Shown piece by piece: positions 18,467 through 26,624 of a stretch of DNA of 64,000 nt. Every line of letters begins with the position of its first letter. The stretch's first letter is position 1. The stretch is from Glycomyces buryatensis (lineage in GTDB: Bacteria > Actinomycetota > Actinomycetes > Mycobacteriales > Micromonosporaceae). The position numbers were made by a program, and so were the translations under genes. Location: the NCBI RefSeq assembly GCF_004912275.1, contig NZ_STGY01000051.1:2825-66824 (forward strand), given 5' to 3'. The notes beneath the pieces were generated by a model. It was not told the origin of the DNA, ran no database searches, and was given only the letters and a program-made list of their open reading frames with translations.

Positions 18467-18943
18467 ATGAACAACCTCATCGAATCCCTCACCGGAACCC
18501 TCTGCCTGATCGCCGTAGTCGGCGTGATCGCCATCTTTGTCGTCCACTTGTACCGGTCGACATCTGGGACCCGCGAGGCACGGCGGGACGTGCCGCCCCC
18601 ACCGGACGGCCCGCAGGTCACCGAGCGCTGGTGGGCCGACTTCCCGCACCAGGACGACCCCTCGCAGTTGAAGGAAAGGCCCTGCCTGATCATCGGCTAC
18701 TCCGGCACCGGCTACTGGGTGCTCAAGTGCACGACCCAGGCGCCCCGGGAGGCCCACTGGCGCGTCCCGGTCGACGCCTCCTGGTGGAGCCCGCCGTCCG
18801 ACAAGGACGGCTACATCGACCTCGCCCCGTTCCACCTCCCGCAGGGCTTCCTCAAGCGGAAGCAGGGCGTCCTCGGCGGCGAGATGTACCGCCACGCCAC
18901 CGCGCGCATCCGCTGGGACCGCGCGCACGACTTCCTCCGTTAG
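18467..18943 (+). CDS. Membrane-anchored protein with possible PemK/MazF-like domain
   Basis: 158 residues from ATG 18467 (GTG 18464 also possible). A single N-terminal transmembrane helix (about 9-27) is followed by a soluble domain reading VTERWWADFPHQDD, KERPCLIIGYSGTGYWVLK and YIDLAPFHLP. The order WWADF, then KxRPCLII, then a beta strand resembles the PemK/MazF toxin fold, usually an endoribonuclease. No antitoxin gene is adjacent and the membrane anchor is unusual, so an actual toxin role is doubtful. It sits between dnaJ and rsmE, a place often held by small variable genes. Confidence 0.5.
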   Translation: MNNLIESLTGTLCLIAVVGVIAIFVVHLYRSTSGTREARRDVPPPPDGPQVTERWWADFPHQDDPSQLKERPCLIIGYSGTGYWVLKCTTQAPREAHWRVPVDASWWSPPSDKDGYIDLAPFHLPQGFLKRKQGVLGGEMYRHATARIRWDRAHDFLR

Positions 18944-18983
18944 GCTTGCCCCGGTCAGCAACCAGCAACGGAACAGGACCCAG

Positions 18984-19709
18984 GTGAGCGATCCGGTCTT
19001 CCTCGTCGAAGCCCTTCCCGGCGAAGGCGAATACACCCTCGACGGGCCCGAAGGGCACCACGCCGCCGACGTGCAGCGCCTCCAACCCGGCGAGACGCTG
19101 CTGCTCTCCGACGGCGCCGGCGGCCTCGCCGACGCCCGCGTGACCACCGTCGAACGCGGCTCGCTGCGCCTCGAAATCCTCGCCCGGCGCACCCTCCCCG
19201 CCCCCGACCCGAAACTCACCGTCGTCCAGGCCCTCCCCAAGGGCGACCGCGGCGAGCGGGCCGTCCAGATGCTCACCGAGATCGGCGTAGACGAGATCAT
19301 CCCGTGGGCCGCCTCCCGCTCCATCGTCCAGTGGAAGGGCCCGCGCGGCGACAAGGCCCGCGGCAAATGGGTCTCCACCGCCCGCGAAGCCTCCAAACAG
19401 GCCCGCCGCGCCCGCCTCGCCCACGTCGCCGAACTCCACACCACCAAACAGCTCATCACCCGCCTCCGCCAGGCCGCCCAAGTCCTCGTCCTCCACGAAG
19501 CGGCGAGGCTGCCACTGTCCAAGGTCGAGCTCGCCCCGACCGGCGAAGTCGCGATCGTCATCGGCCCCGAAGGCTCCATCAGCCCCGACGAACTCTCCGC
19601 ACTCAAAGAGTTCGGGGAACCGATCCGCCTGGGTGACACCGTCCTCCGCACCTCCACCGCCGGACCCGCCGCCGCGGCCGTCCTTCAGGCCCGCTTCAGC
19701 CGCTGGTAG
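18984..19709 (+). CDS. rsmE: 16S rRNA (uracil1498-N3)-methyltransferase
   Basis: 241 residues from GTG 18984. RsmE methylates U1498 of 16S rRNA using SAM. The N-terminal PUA-like domain (about 1-70) precedes a SPOUT-type knotted methyltransferase domain with LPKGDRGERAVQMLTEIGVD, AIVIGPEGSISPDE and LGDTVLRTSTAGPAAA, the SAM-binding trefoil-knot segment. Placement between dnaJ and the HIT gene is the standard actinobacterial order. Confidence 0.95.
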   Translation: MSDPVFLVEALPGEGEYTLDGPEGHHAADVQRLQPGETLLLSDGAGGLADARVTTVERGSLRLEILARRTLPAPDPKLTVVQALPKGDRGERAVQMLTEIGVDEIIPWAASRSIVQWKGPRGDKARGKWVSTAREASKQARRARLAHVAELHTTKQLITRLRQAAQVLVLHEAARLPLSKVELAPTGEVAIVIGPEGSISPDELSALKEFGEPIRLGDTVLRTSTAGPAAAAVLQARFSRW

Positions 19710-19723
19710 GTAAGGTTTCGGGC

Positions 19724-20077
19724 ATGAACGACTCAGATTGCCTGTTCTGCAAGATCGTCGCCGGGGACATCCCCTCCACGAAGGTCCGCGAGACCGAGCG
19801 CGTCCTGGCCTTCCGGGACCTCAACCCGAAGGCGCCCACACACGTCCTGGTCATTCCCAAAGACCACTACGCGAACGTCGCCGAGCTCTCGCGCGCCGAC
19901 CCCGCGCTGGCCGGGGAGGTCCTCGCCGTCGCCGCCGACGTCGCCGATGCCGACGGCGCCACCGAGTCCGGCTGGCGCCTGCTGGCCAACTCCGGCGCGA
20001 ACGCGGGCCAAGAGGTCTTCCACGTCCACTTCCACGTCTTCGGCGGCAAACCGCTCGGACCGATGCTGGCGGTCTGA
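19724..20077 (+). CDS. HIT/HINT-family nucleotide hydrolase
   Basis: 117 residues from ATG 19724. The histidine triad HVHFHV supplies His100, His102 and His104, and Cys6 and Cys9 (CLFCKI) are the usual zinc ligands of HINT proteins. These enzymes hydrolyse AMP-lysine or related phosphoramidates. The gene follows rsmE after 14 bp and probably shares its transcript. Confidence 0.93.
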   Translation: MNDSDCLFCKIVAGDIPSTKVRETERVLAFRDLNPKAPTHVLVIPKDHYANVAELSRADPALAGEVLAVAADVADADGATESGWRLLANSGANAGQEVFHVHFHVFGGKPLGPMLAV

Positions 20078-20188
20078 GACCGCCGCGCGTGAGCGATTAC
20101 GCGTTGTCTTGTGTCGTAGCCAGGAACTACCATTGAGGCATCACAAGCGACGGCCGAGGGGCCGTCGCCGGACTCCCAGGGGAAGCAG

Positions 20189-21247
20189 GTGGCGAACAGC
20201 CCTTCGCGGGCGAAGCCTATGACGGATCGAGCTGAAACCGGCCGGATCACCTCCACGATCACCGTCAGCGACCAGCAGGCGCTCATGGCCCTGCTCGGAC
20301 GCGCGGACGAGAACCTGCGCTACATCGAGCGCCGCCACCCCGGAGTCGACGTCCACGTCCGGGGAGACACCATCACCCTCACCGGCGTCAACGGTGAAAT
20401 CCATTCCGCCGAACGCCTTGTGAAGGAGCTGCTCGCCTTGGTTGAAAACGGCGAGAACGTCGATACCGACATCATCCGACGAGCCGAGGACATGATCGAG
20501 AGCGCTCCCCAGGAGCGGCCGGTCGACGTGCTCACCAAGAACATCGTCTCCCGGCGCGGCCGCAATATCCGCCCCAAGACCCTCGGACAGCAGCGCTACG
20601 TCGAAGCGATCGACAGCCACACCATCGTCTTCGGCATCGGACCCGCCGGCACCGGCAAGACCTACCTCGCCATGGCCAAGGCCGTCCAGGCCCTCCAGGC
20701 CAAGGAAGTCACCCGGATCATCCTCACCCGCCCCGCCGTCGAAGCCGGCGAGAAACTCGGCTTCCTCCCCGGCACCCTCGGCGAGAAGATCGACCCCTAC
20801 CTGCGCCCGCTCTACGACGCGCTCCACGACATGATCGACCCCGCCTCCATCCCCAAACTCATGGAGGCCGGCACGATCGAGGTCGCCCCCCTGGCGTACA
20901 TGAGGGGTAGAACACTTAATGATGCATTTATCATTCTCGATGAAGCTCAAAACACCACGCCCGAGCAGATGAAGATGTTCCTCACCAGGCTCGGATTCGG
21001 GTCCAAGATCGTCGTGACCGGCGACATCACCCAGATCGACCTGCCCGGCAACGCCACCTCCGGGCTCCGCGTCGTGCGGCACATCCTGGACGGGGTTGAG
21101 GACGTCCACTTCACCATGCTCAACGCCAACGATGTCGTCCGGCACCAGCTGGTCAGCGATATCGTGAATGCCTACGAGAAATGGGACGCCAAAAAGGGTG
21201 ACCAGGGAAAACGACACAGAGGAAACAGTGGGAATCGAGATCATTAA
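20189..21247 (+). CDS. phoH: PhoH-family P-loop ATPase
   Basis: 352 residues from GTG 20189, preceded by GGGGAAG. The Walker A motif GPAGTGKT is at about 151-158 and Walker [10 protein letters not shown] at about 247-255. PhoH/YbeZ-type ATPases work with YbeY in RNA metabolism, and ybeY follows directly. An odd point: codons 239-255 (20,903-20,955) switch to AT-rich, rare codons (AGG, AGA, ACA, CTT, AAT, GCA, TTT, CAA) exactly over the Walker B region, while the rest of the gene is strongly GC-rich. Confidence 0.95.
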   Translation: MANSPSRAKPMTDRAETGRITSTITVSDQQALMALLGRADENLRYIERRHPGVDVHVRGDTITLTGVNGEIHSAERLVKELLALVENGENVDTDIIRRAEDMIESAPQERPVDVLTKNIVSRRGRNIRPKTLGQQRYVEAIDSHTIVFGIGPAGTGKTYLAMAKAVQALQAKEVTRIILTRPAVEAGEKLGFLPGTLGEKIDPYLRPLYDALHDMIDPASIPKLMEAGTIEVAPLAYMRGRTLNDAFIILDEAQNTTPEQMKMFLTRLGFGSKIVVTGDITQIDLPGNATSGLRVVRHILDGVEDVHFTMLNANDVVRHQLVSDIVNAYEKWDAKKGDQGKRHRGNSGNRDH

Positions 21248-21707
21248 CGAGTCCGGCACCGAAGTCGACGAGAACGGCATCTGCGCCGTAGCCGACTTCG
21301 CCCTGAACGAGATGGGCGTCAACCCGCTCGCCGAACTCTCGATCCTCATCGTGGACATCGAGCACATGACCGAGCTCAATCGCCGCTGGATGGGCGGCAC
21401 CGGGCCCACCGACGTGCTCTCCTTCCCCATGGACGACGCCATGCCCGCCCGCCCGGACTCCTCCGAGCCGGGCACGCCCGTGCTCGGCGACCTCGTGCTC
21501 TCGCCCGACGTCGCCGAGACCCAGGCCAAAGAGGCCGGGCACTCCACCGCCGACGAGCTCCACATGCTCACCGTGCACGGCGTTCTCCACATCCTCGGCT
21601 ACGACCACGCCGAACCCGAACAGGCCAAAGAGATGTTCGGACTCCAGAACCGGCTCCTCGACGCCTGGCGCGCCAAACAGCGGGCCGCTTCGGCCGCAGA
21701 GAGTTAG
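21228..21707 (+). CDS. ybeY: Endoribonuclease YbeY
   Basis: 159 residues from GTG 21228, which follows AGAGGAA and overlaps the phoH 3' end by 20 bp; an upstream ATG would overlap more and lacks a site. The zinc motif [11 protein letters not shown] supplies His117, His121 and His127. YbeY is a single-strand-specific RNase needed for 16S rRNA 3' maturation and ribosome quality control. Coupling to phoH fits a shared RNA-processing task. Confidence 0.93.
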   Translation: MGIEIINESGTEVDENGICAVADFALNEMGVNPLAELSILIVDIEHMTELNRRWMGGTGPTDVLSFPMDDAMPARPDSSEPGTPVLGDLVLSPDVAETQAKEAGHSTADELHMLTVHGVLHILGYDHAEPEQAKEMFGLQNRLLDAWRAKQRAASAAES

Positions 21708-21716
21708 GACGAACTC

Positions 21717-23033
21717 ATGGGCGTCTCATACGCGCTCCTGGTGGCAGCCGCCGCACTCATCGCACTCGCCGGACTCGCCGCGATGGTCGACTCCGCGCTC
21801 ACCGAAGTCTCGCCCGCCCGCTCGGCCGAACTGGCCGAACAGCACCGCCGCGGCGCCCCCGTCCTCGTGCGCATCACCGAGGACCTGCCCAAATACCTCA
21901 ACCTGCTCATACTGCTGCGAGTCGCCTGCGAGGCCGCCGCCATCGCACTGGTCGCCGTCGTCGCCTTCGAGACCTGGGACGAATCCTGGGCCGCGGTCGC
22001 CGTCGCCGCCGCCATCATGACCGTCGTGTCCTTCGTGGCCATCGGCGTCGGCCCCCGCACCATCGGCCGCCAGCACGCCTACCCGATCGCGCTGGCCGCG
22101 TCCGGCCCGGTCTACCTCCTCGGCGTCGCGCTCGGTCCGCTGGCACGGCTGCTCATCCTGGTGGGCAATGCCGTCACGCCCGGCCGCGGTTTCCGCGAGG
22201 GGCCGTTCGCGACCTCCCAGATCGAGATCCGCGAGATGGTCGACGCCGCCGAGGCCTCGGGCACCGTCGACCACGACGAGCGGGACATGATCGAGTCCGT
22301 CTTCGCCCTCGGCGACACCGTCGCCCGCGAGGTCATGGTGCCGCGCACCGCGATGGTGTGGGTCGACTCCGACGTCTCCGCGGCCGAGGCCGAGCAGGTC
22401 GCACTGCGCTCGGGCTTCTCGCGGATCCCCGTGGTCGGCGAGGACCTGGACGACGTGCGCGGCGTGGCCTATCTCAAGGACCTCGCCCGCCTGGAAGCAG
22501 GCGTCAACCCGCCGGTCTCCGAGGTGATGCGCTCGGTGTCCTTCGTCCCCGACTCCAAACCCGTGGACGACCTGCTGCGCGAGATGCAGACCGCGCGCAT
22601 CCACATCGCGATGGTCGTGGACGAGTACGGCGGCACCGCCGGCCTGGTCACCATCGAGGACATCCTGGAGGAGATCGTCGGCGAGATCACCGACGAGTAC
22701 GACAACGAGCTGCCGCCGGTCGCGTGGCTGGACGACCGGACGGCGCGGGTCACCGCCCGGCTCTCGGTCGAGGACCTCGCCGAGCTGTTCGCCGTGGACC
22801 TGCCCGAGGCCGACGTCGACACCGTCGCCGGCCTGCTCGCCCGCGAACTGGGCAAGGTCCCGCTCGCCGGTGACCGCGCCCTCCTTGCCGGTCTCGAACT
22901 GACCGCGGAGGGTACCGTTGGCCGCCGCAACCGCATCGAGACGGTGCGGATCTCCCGGCTGCCCGAGGCCGATGACACCGCCGCGCGCGACGCGGCCGCC
23001 ACGAACGATGAGAGGCACAAGATCAATGTCTGA
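21717..23033 (+). CDS. CNNM/CBS-pair/CorC transporter-associated membrane protein
   Basis: 438 residues from ATG 21717. Four N-terminal hydrophobic helices (CNNM/DUF21 domain, about 1-150) are followed by a CBS pair (VMVPRTAMVWVDSD to GLVTIEDILEEIVGEI, about 205-330) and a CorC/HlyC-type C-terminal domain (about 345-425). The family is linked to Mg/Co efflux. It lies between ybeY and era, the conserved order, and its end overlaps the next start by eight bases. Confidence 0.92.
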   Translation: MGVSYALLVAAAALIALAGLAAMVDSALTEVSPARSAELAEQHRRGAPVLVRITEDLPKYLNLLILLRVACEAAAIALVAVVAFETWDESWAAVAVAAAIMTVVSFVAIGVGPRTIGRQHAYPIALAASGPVYLLGVALGPLARLLILVGNAVTPGRGFREGPFATSQIEIREMVDAAEASGTVDHDERDMIESVFALGDTVAREVMVPRTAMVWVDSDVSAAEAEQVALRSGFSRIPVVGEDLDDVRGVAYLKDLARLEAGVNPPVSEVMRSVSFVPDSKPVDDLLREMQTARIHIAMVVDEYGGTAGLVTIEDILEEIVGEITDEYDNELPPVAWLDDRTARVTARLSVEDLAELFAVDLPEADVDTVAGLLARELGKVPLAGDRALLAGLELTAEGTVGRRNRIETVRISRLPEADDTAARDAAATNDERHKINV

Positions 23034-23364
23034 CCTGACCGTCGAAGCGCTCGACGCCGAGGACGCGAAGCTCGTCACGCTCGCCCGAGGGGCGGCCGGA
23101 CGGGTTCAGCAGACCACCGGCGCGGCAGTCCGCGACGGCATCGGCCGCACCTATGCCTCGGCGGCGGTCGACCTGGCTTCGCTGCGCCTCTCGGCGCTCC
23201 AAGCCGCAGTGGCCCAGGCCTTCGCGGCCGGGGCCGACACACTCGAGGCCGCCGTGGTCTTCGGGACCGAACCCGACGAGGACGGCGTCAAGGCCGCGCG
23301 AGAGATCGCCGCCGACGTCACCGTCTACTCGGTCATCCGAAAAGAGGTCACTCGCCTTGTCTGA
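23026..23364 (+). CDS. Cytidine-deaminase-like protein lacking catalytic motifs
   Basis: 112 residues from ATG 23026. The sequence GRTYASAAVDLASLRLSALQ aligns with the region where cytidine deaminases carry C/H-A-E and the zinc site; here the His/Cys and Glu are absent, and no PCxxC follows. The only candidates left are structural residues, so it is probably catalytically inactive. This gene between the CBS protein and era is common in actinobacteria, which suggests a conserved non-enzymatic role. It overlaps the upstream stop. Confidence 0.75.
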   Translation: MSDLTVEALDAEDAKLVTLARGAAGRVQQTTGAAVRDGIGRTYASAAVDLASLRLSALQAAVAQAFAAGADTLEAAVVFGTEPDEDGVKAAREIAADVTVYSVIRKEVTRLV

Positions 23365-24301
23365 CAACGACTCACAACCCATCGACGCCGAACGCACCGA
23401 CTCCACGCTGGGCGCCTTCCACGCCGGCTTCGCCTGCTTCGTGGGCCGCCCCAACGCGGGCAAGTCCACGCTGACGAACGCCATCATGGGCCAGAAGATC
23501 GCCATCACCTCGAACCGTCCGCAGACCACGCGCCACATCGTCCGCGCGATCCTGCACCGGCCCGAGTCCCAGCTCATCCTGGTCGACACGCCCGGACTGC
23601 ACCGCCCGCGCACCCTCCTGGGGGAGCGGCTGAACGACCTGGTCCGCTCGACCTGGTCCGAAGTGGATGTCATCGGGCTGTGCCTGCCGGCCAACGAGAA
23701 GCCCGGCCCCGGCGACAAGTTCATCGCCAACGAGATCGCCTCGCTGAAGGCCAAGGTCGTCGCGGTGGTCACCAAGATCGACCTCGTCGGCAAGGACGCG
23801 CTGATGCGTCACCTGACGAACGTGAACGAACTGGCCGACTTCGCCGATGTCGTCCCCGTCTCCGCCAAGACCGGCGAGAACCTGGACGAGCTGGTCAAGG
23901 TCCTCGGCAGCCACCTGCCCGAGTCTCCGCAGCTGTACCCGGACGGGATGATCACCGAGGACCCCGAGCGGGTCATGATGGCCGAGCTCATTCGCGAGGC
24001 CGCCCTCGAAGGCGTCCGCGACGAGCTTCCGCACTCCCTCGCCGTGGTCATCGAGGACGTCGAGGACGAGATGAGCGACGGCGGCCCGCGGAAGAAGATC
24101 TGGGCCGAGATCTACGTCGAGCGCCCGAGCCAGAAGGGCATCATCATCGGCAAGGGCGGCGCCCGCCTCAAGCGCGTGGGCACCAAGGCCCGCAAGGGCA
24201 TCGCCCAGCTCATCGACGGCCGCGTCTACCTCGACCTGCACGTCCGCGTCGCGAAGGACTGGCAGCGCGACCCGAAGATGCTCGAGCGCCTCGGCTTCTG
24301 A
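23357..24301 (+). CDS. era: GTPase Era
   Basis: 314 residues from TTG 23357, overlapping the previous stop; AAGAGG at 23342-23347 supports this start. Era binds the 3' end of 16S rRNA and assists 30S assembly. G1 GRPNAGKST, G3 DTPG and G4 TKID are visible, and the C-terminal KH domain contains KGIIIGKGGARLK. Length is usual. The upstream ybeY gene works in the same pathway. Confidence 0.96.
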   Translation: MSDNDSQPIDAERTDSTLGAFHAGFACFVGRPNAGKSTLTNAIMGQKIAITSNRPQTTRHIVRAILHRPESQLILVDTPGLHRPRTLLGERLNDLVRSTWSEVDVIGLCLPANEKPGPGDKFIANEIASLKAKVVAVVTKIDLVGKDALMRHLTNVNELADFADVVPVSAKTGENLDELVKVLGSHLPESPQLYPDGMITEDPERVMMAELIREAALEGVRDELPHSLAVVIEDVEDEMSDGGPRKKIWAEIYVERPSQKGIIIGKGGARLKRVGTKARKGIAQLIDGRVYLDLHVRVAKDWQRDPKMLERLGF

Positions 24302-24305
24302 GCCA

Positions 24306-24764
24306 ATGACCGCGGACTCTTCCGAGCCGACCGACGACGACATCGTCGCCGGTCTGGCCGCCGCTCCCGCCGAGGCGTGGGAGCGGCTGATCGAGCTCGC
24401 GAACCATCTCACCGACGCCGACATGGAAGTCGAATGGTCCACCGGTCAGGGGACGCCGGACGAGCCGCTCCATTTTCCGTACCCGAACTACAGCCCCGCG
24501 ATCGGTGCGATCCACCACCAGCTGTACGAGGTCGATGCCGTCACCTCGTTCAACTGGCCTGCTTGGTTCCAGGAGAACCCGCAATACCGGGACCCCGCTG
24601 CCATCGCGGCGGCCGGCCCCGCCTTCGCCGCCCGCGTCGCCACGGTGGTGATCCGCCGTGAACGATTCAGCGAGGGCAGTCTCCAGAAAGCCATGGAAAC
24701 CGGCGTCCTCGCCGCGATCCTGGAGCGCCTGACCCGCTGGTACACCGTGGAGCGCGAGCAGTGA
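24306..24764 (+). CDS. DUF6508-like protein of unknown function
   Basis: 152 residues from ATG 24306, four bases after the era stop. The sequence (PHFPYPNYSPAI-type segment, FNWPAWFQEN, IRRERFSEGSLQKAMETGVLAAILERL) resembles the DUF6508 family, small soluble proteins without known function. No catalytic motif stands out. It is the last chromosomal gene before the tRNA and the integrated element. Confidence 0.6.
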   Translation: MTADSSEPTDDDIVAGLAAAPAEAWERLIELANHLTDADMEVEWSTGQGTPDEPLHFPYPNYSPAIGAIHHQLYEVDAVTSFNWPAWFQENPQYRDPAAIAAAGPAFAARVATVVIRRERFSEGSLQKAMETGVLAAILERLTRWYTVEREQ

Positions 24765-24919
24765 GCGGGCGCGGAGTCGAACACCTTGGCCGGCACCGGG
24801 GGATCGGCCCACTTGTGCGCATCGTATGCGCGAAATGGACGGCGGATGCGTAGTGACTGCGCTCACCGAACCCTCGTTGGCACAGGCTTTAACGCATGAT
24901 GTAAGCTTTGTATATACGG

Positions 24920-24993
24920 CGCGGGATAGAGCAGCTCGGTAGCTCGCCAGGCTCATAACCTGGAGGTCGGTGGTTCAAATCCGCCTCCCGCTA
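24920..24993 (+). tRNA. Initiator tRNA-Met (CAT), integration target of the element
   Basis: A full cloverleaf folds: acceptor CGCGGGA with TCCCGC pairing and an unpaired C1-U72, the mismatch that marks bacterial initiators; D arm GAGC/GCTC; anticodon stem CCAGG/CCTGG with loop CTCATAA (anticodon CAT at 24,954-24,956); T arm GGTGG/CCGCC. CCA is not encoded. The three consecutive G-C pairs typical of initiators are reduced to two because pair 29-41 is A-U. The 3' part from base 31 is duplicated at 54,150, marking the attachment site. Confidence 0.93.
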
Positions 24994-24994
24994 C
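24951..24994 (+). repeat. attL: left copy of 44-bp direct repeat
   Basis: It starts at tRNA base 31 (gCTCATAACC...) and runs through the T arm to the acceptor end (...CCCGCTAC). It is identical to 54,150-54,193. The first flanking bases differ on both sides. Confidence 0.93.
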
Positions 24995-25012
24995 AAAGTA
25001 AGACCAGGTCAG

Positions 25013-25045
25013 ACCCGGTTTCCTCGGATGAGGAGCCGGGTTTTT
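25013..25045 (+). terminator. Terminator after the tRNA, inside the element
   Basis: ACCCGG...TCCTC pairs with GAGGA...CCGGGT, followed by TTTTT. It resembles the terminator at 54,211-54,246 beyond attR in layout but not in exact sequence, so the element appears to bring its own replacement tRNA terminator. The rest of 25,046-25,296 holds no gene I can support. Confidence 0.8.
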
Positions 25046-25296
25046 CCTTCTCTTGTTGCTGCTTTGTTGCAACTCTCGATTATGGAGACGCAGGCGACGC
25101 CCGTCCTGAAATTCCATCAGAAGTAATCTGTGTCACTTCTCCTTCCGGGTTCGTTCCGGGAGGAAAGGTGTAAATCATCTGAGTTGTCGATCGTGAAGCT
25201 CGGCTATCCCGCGGAATTTGAACCACTCACCTCCAGGTCGTTATCCAGGCGGTCGCACGTTCAACTACTGCCTTTTCATCGAACGGAATTTCGACA

Positions 25297-26481
25297 ATGA
25301 CCCTCGTCAACACCAAGACTCCGCCGCCATCACCGGAACCGAGTCGGTTCGCCGTGAGCCGGGGCCTGCTCGGTGTCGCCGGAACCGGCCTCGCAATGTG
25401 GTTCTATGCTGCGTTGCTCGGCGGGTACGACCGCTTCTACTACGGCATCGGATTGAACCTGTCCGACCTGTCCCTCGGATTCGAGGAGGCCCTGGTCCCG
25501 CTGCTGCGGCTCGCCATTACGTTCGGATTCTTGGTCGCACTGGTGCTCGCGTGCATCTGGGCGGGCGCGGTGGCGGTCTACAGCATTTTCCGCAAAGAGC
25601 ACCCTCTGACCACCTATACGGTGCTCGTCGTTGTGATCGCTGTGGCGTTCTTCGACTGGCCGTCGTCCGGTGGACTGGCCGAAGTGATGATTACCGGCCA
25701 CATTCTCGGAATATTCGTTGCCGCGCTGGCGCACCTTCCTGCTGCCTTGCGCAGCTTGGCGCCATCGAACGATTCCGAGCGGCACCGACCGCGAAGGGTC
25801 GAGCTCAACATGGTGTTCATCGGAGTGTTCCTGGCGCTCACGCTCGGACTCACCGGATTCTTTCGAGAGCCCGGGCCCGCGGCCGCTTTGATCCAAGCTC
25901 TCGCTACTGTGGTCGCGATGTTGGCAGGTCCGCGATGGCTCGTTCACCGAGGTGAGCGGTCCAGTGTCGGGAATCCTGCAGATGCCGCGAGCACTCTGGC
26001 CCAGTATGTGTGCTCGGTTACGCTTGGAAGCCGCCGCAGGAAGTTCTTTACCATGATGCTCGCGCTCTTGGCGGGGCTGCTGGTACCGATTGCGGCTATG
26101 GCCCATTGGGAACAGCGGATGGAGGACAAGGGCGTCGAAGCGGCACGATACGGGTACGTGCTACCTGGCGACTTCGAGAACCTCAACCCCGAGGGACTTC
26201 GTCCGATCACCATGGCCCGCAGCGATCTCCAAGACGACCCGCTGGGACTGTGTCAAGAGCGCGTCTATGCGGCTAGCCTGGTCGAGCCTGTCACCGACCG
26301 GCAATGGATCCTGCTCCGCCCTGTAGACGGCGGAGAGGACCGGCTCGTCCGCGTCACACCGCTACCAGACGACGCCTACACGTACCAATTCGCTAGTATC
26401 CCGGAATCCAACGAGGACGGCAGTCCAGCAGCATGGACCACCGACGCCTGCCGAGATCGCGGATTGCCTCTGGAACTCTGA
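25297..26481 (+). CDS. Multi-span membrane protein of unknown function
   Basis: 394 residues from ATG 25297. About six to seven hydrophobic helices are visible (near residues 25-45, 70-100, 107-123, 130-148, 170-188, 195-212 and 252-272), followed by a soluble C-terminal region of about 120 residues (CQERVYAASLVEP, WTTDACRDRGLPLEL). No catalytic motif is seen. It is the leftmost cargo gene and convergent with the HEPN gene. Its codon use is less GC-biased than the flanking chromosome, as expected for acquired DNA. Confidence 0.75.
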   Translation: MTLVNTKTPPPSPEPSRFAVSRGLLGVAGTGLAMWFYAALLGGYDRFYYGIGLNLSDLSLGFEEALVPLLRLAITFGFLVALVLACIWAGAVAVYSIFRKEHPLTTYTVLVVVIAVAFFDWPSSGGLAEVMITGHILGIFVAALAHLPAALRSLAPSNDSERHRPRRVELNMVFIGVFLALTLGLTGFFREPGPAAALIQALATVVAMLAGPRWLVHRGERSSVGNPADAASTLAQYVCSVTLGSRRRKFFTMMLALLAGLLVPIAAMAHWEQRMEDKGVEAARYGYVLPGDFENLNPEGLRPITMARSDLQDDPLGLCQERVYAASLVEPVTDRQWILLRPVDGGEDRLVRVTPLPDDAYTYQFASIPESNEDGSPAAWTTDACRDRGLPLEL

Positions 26482-26624
26482 ACCACCGCGTGTGCTAGCA
26501 GTGTCGCCAGGCGGCCTTGCCGGCTTTTTCGGCGTCTGCATCAGATCGCGCACAAGTGCTTCGCCTTCGCCGCCCTCACCTCCCCCCACTGAGACATGCT
26601 CTTGGACGGGACGAGAGTGCTGGG

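Noticed and set aside
24920-24993. Elongator tRNA-Met instead of initiator
   Set aside because: The unpaired C1-U72 and the D-arm and loop sequence match actinobacterial initiators; elongator tRNA-Met begins with a G-C pair.
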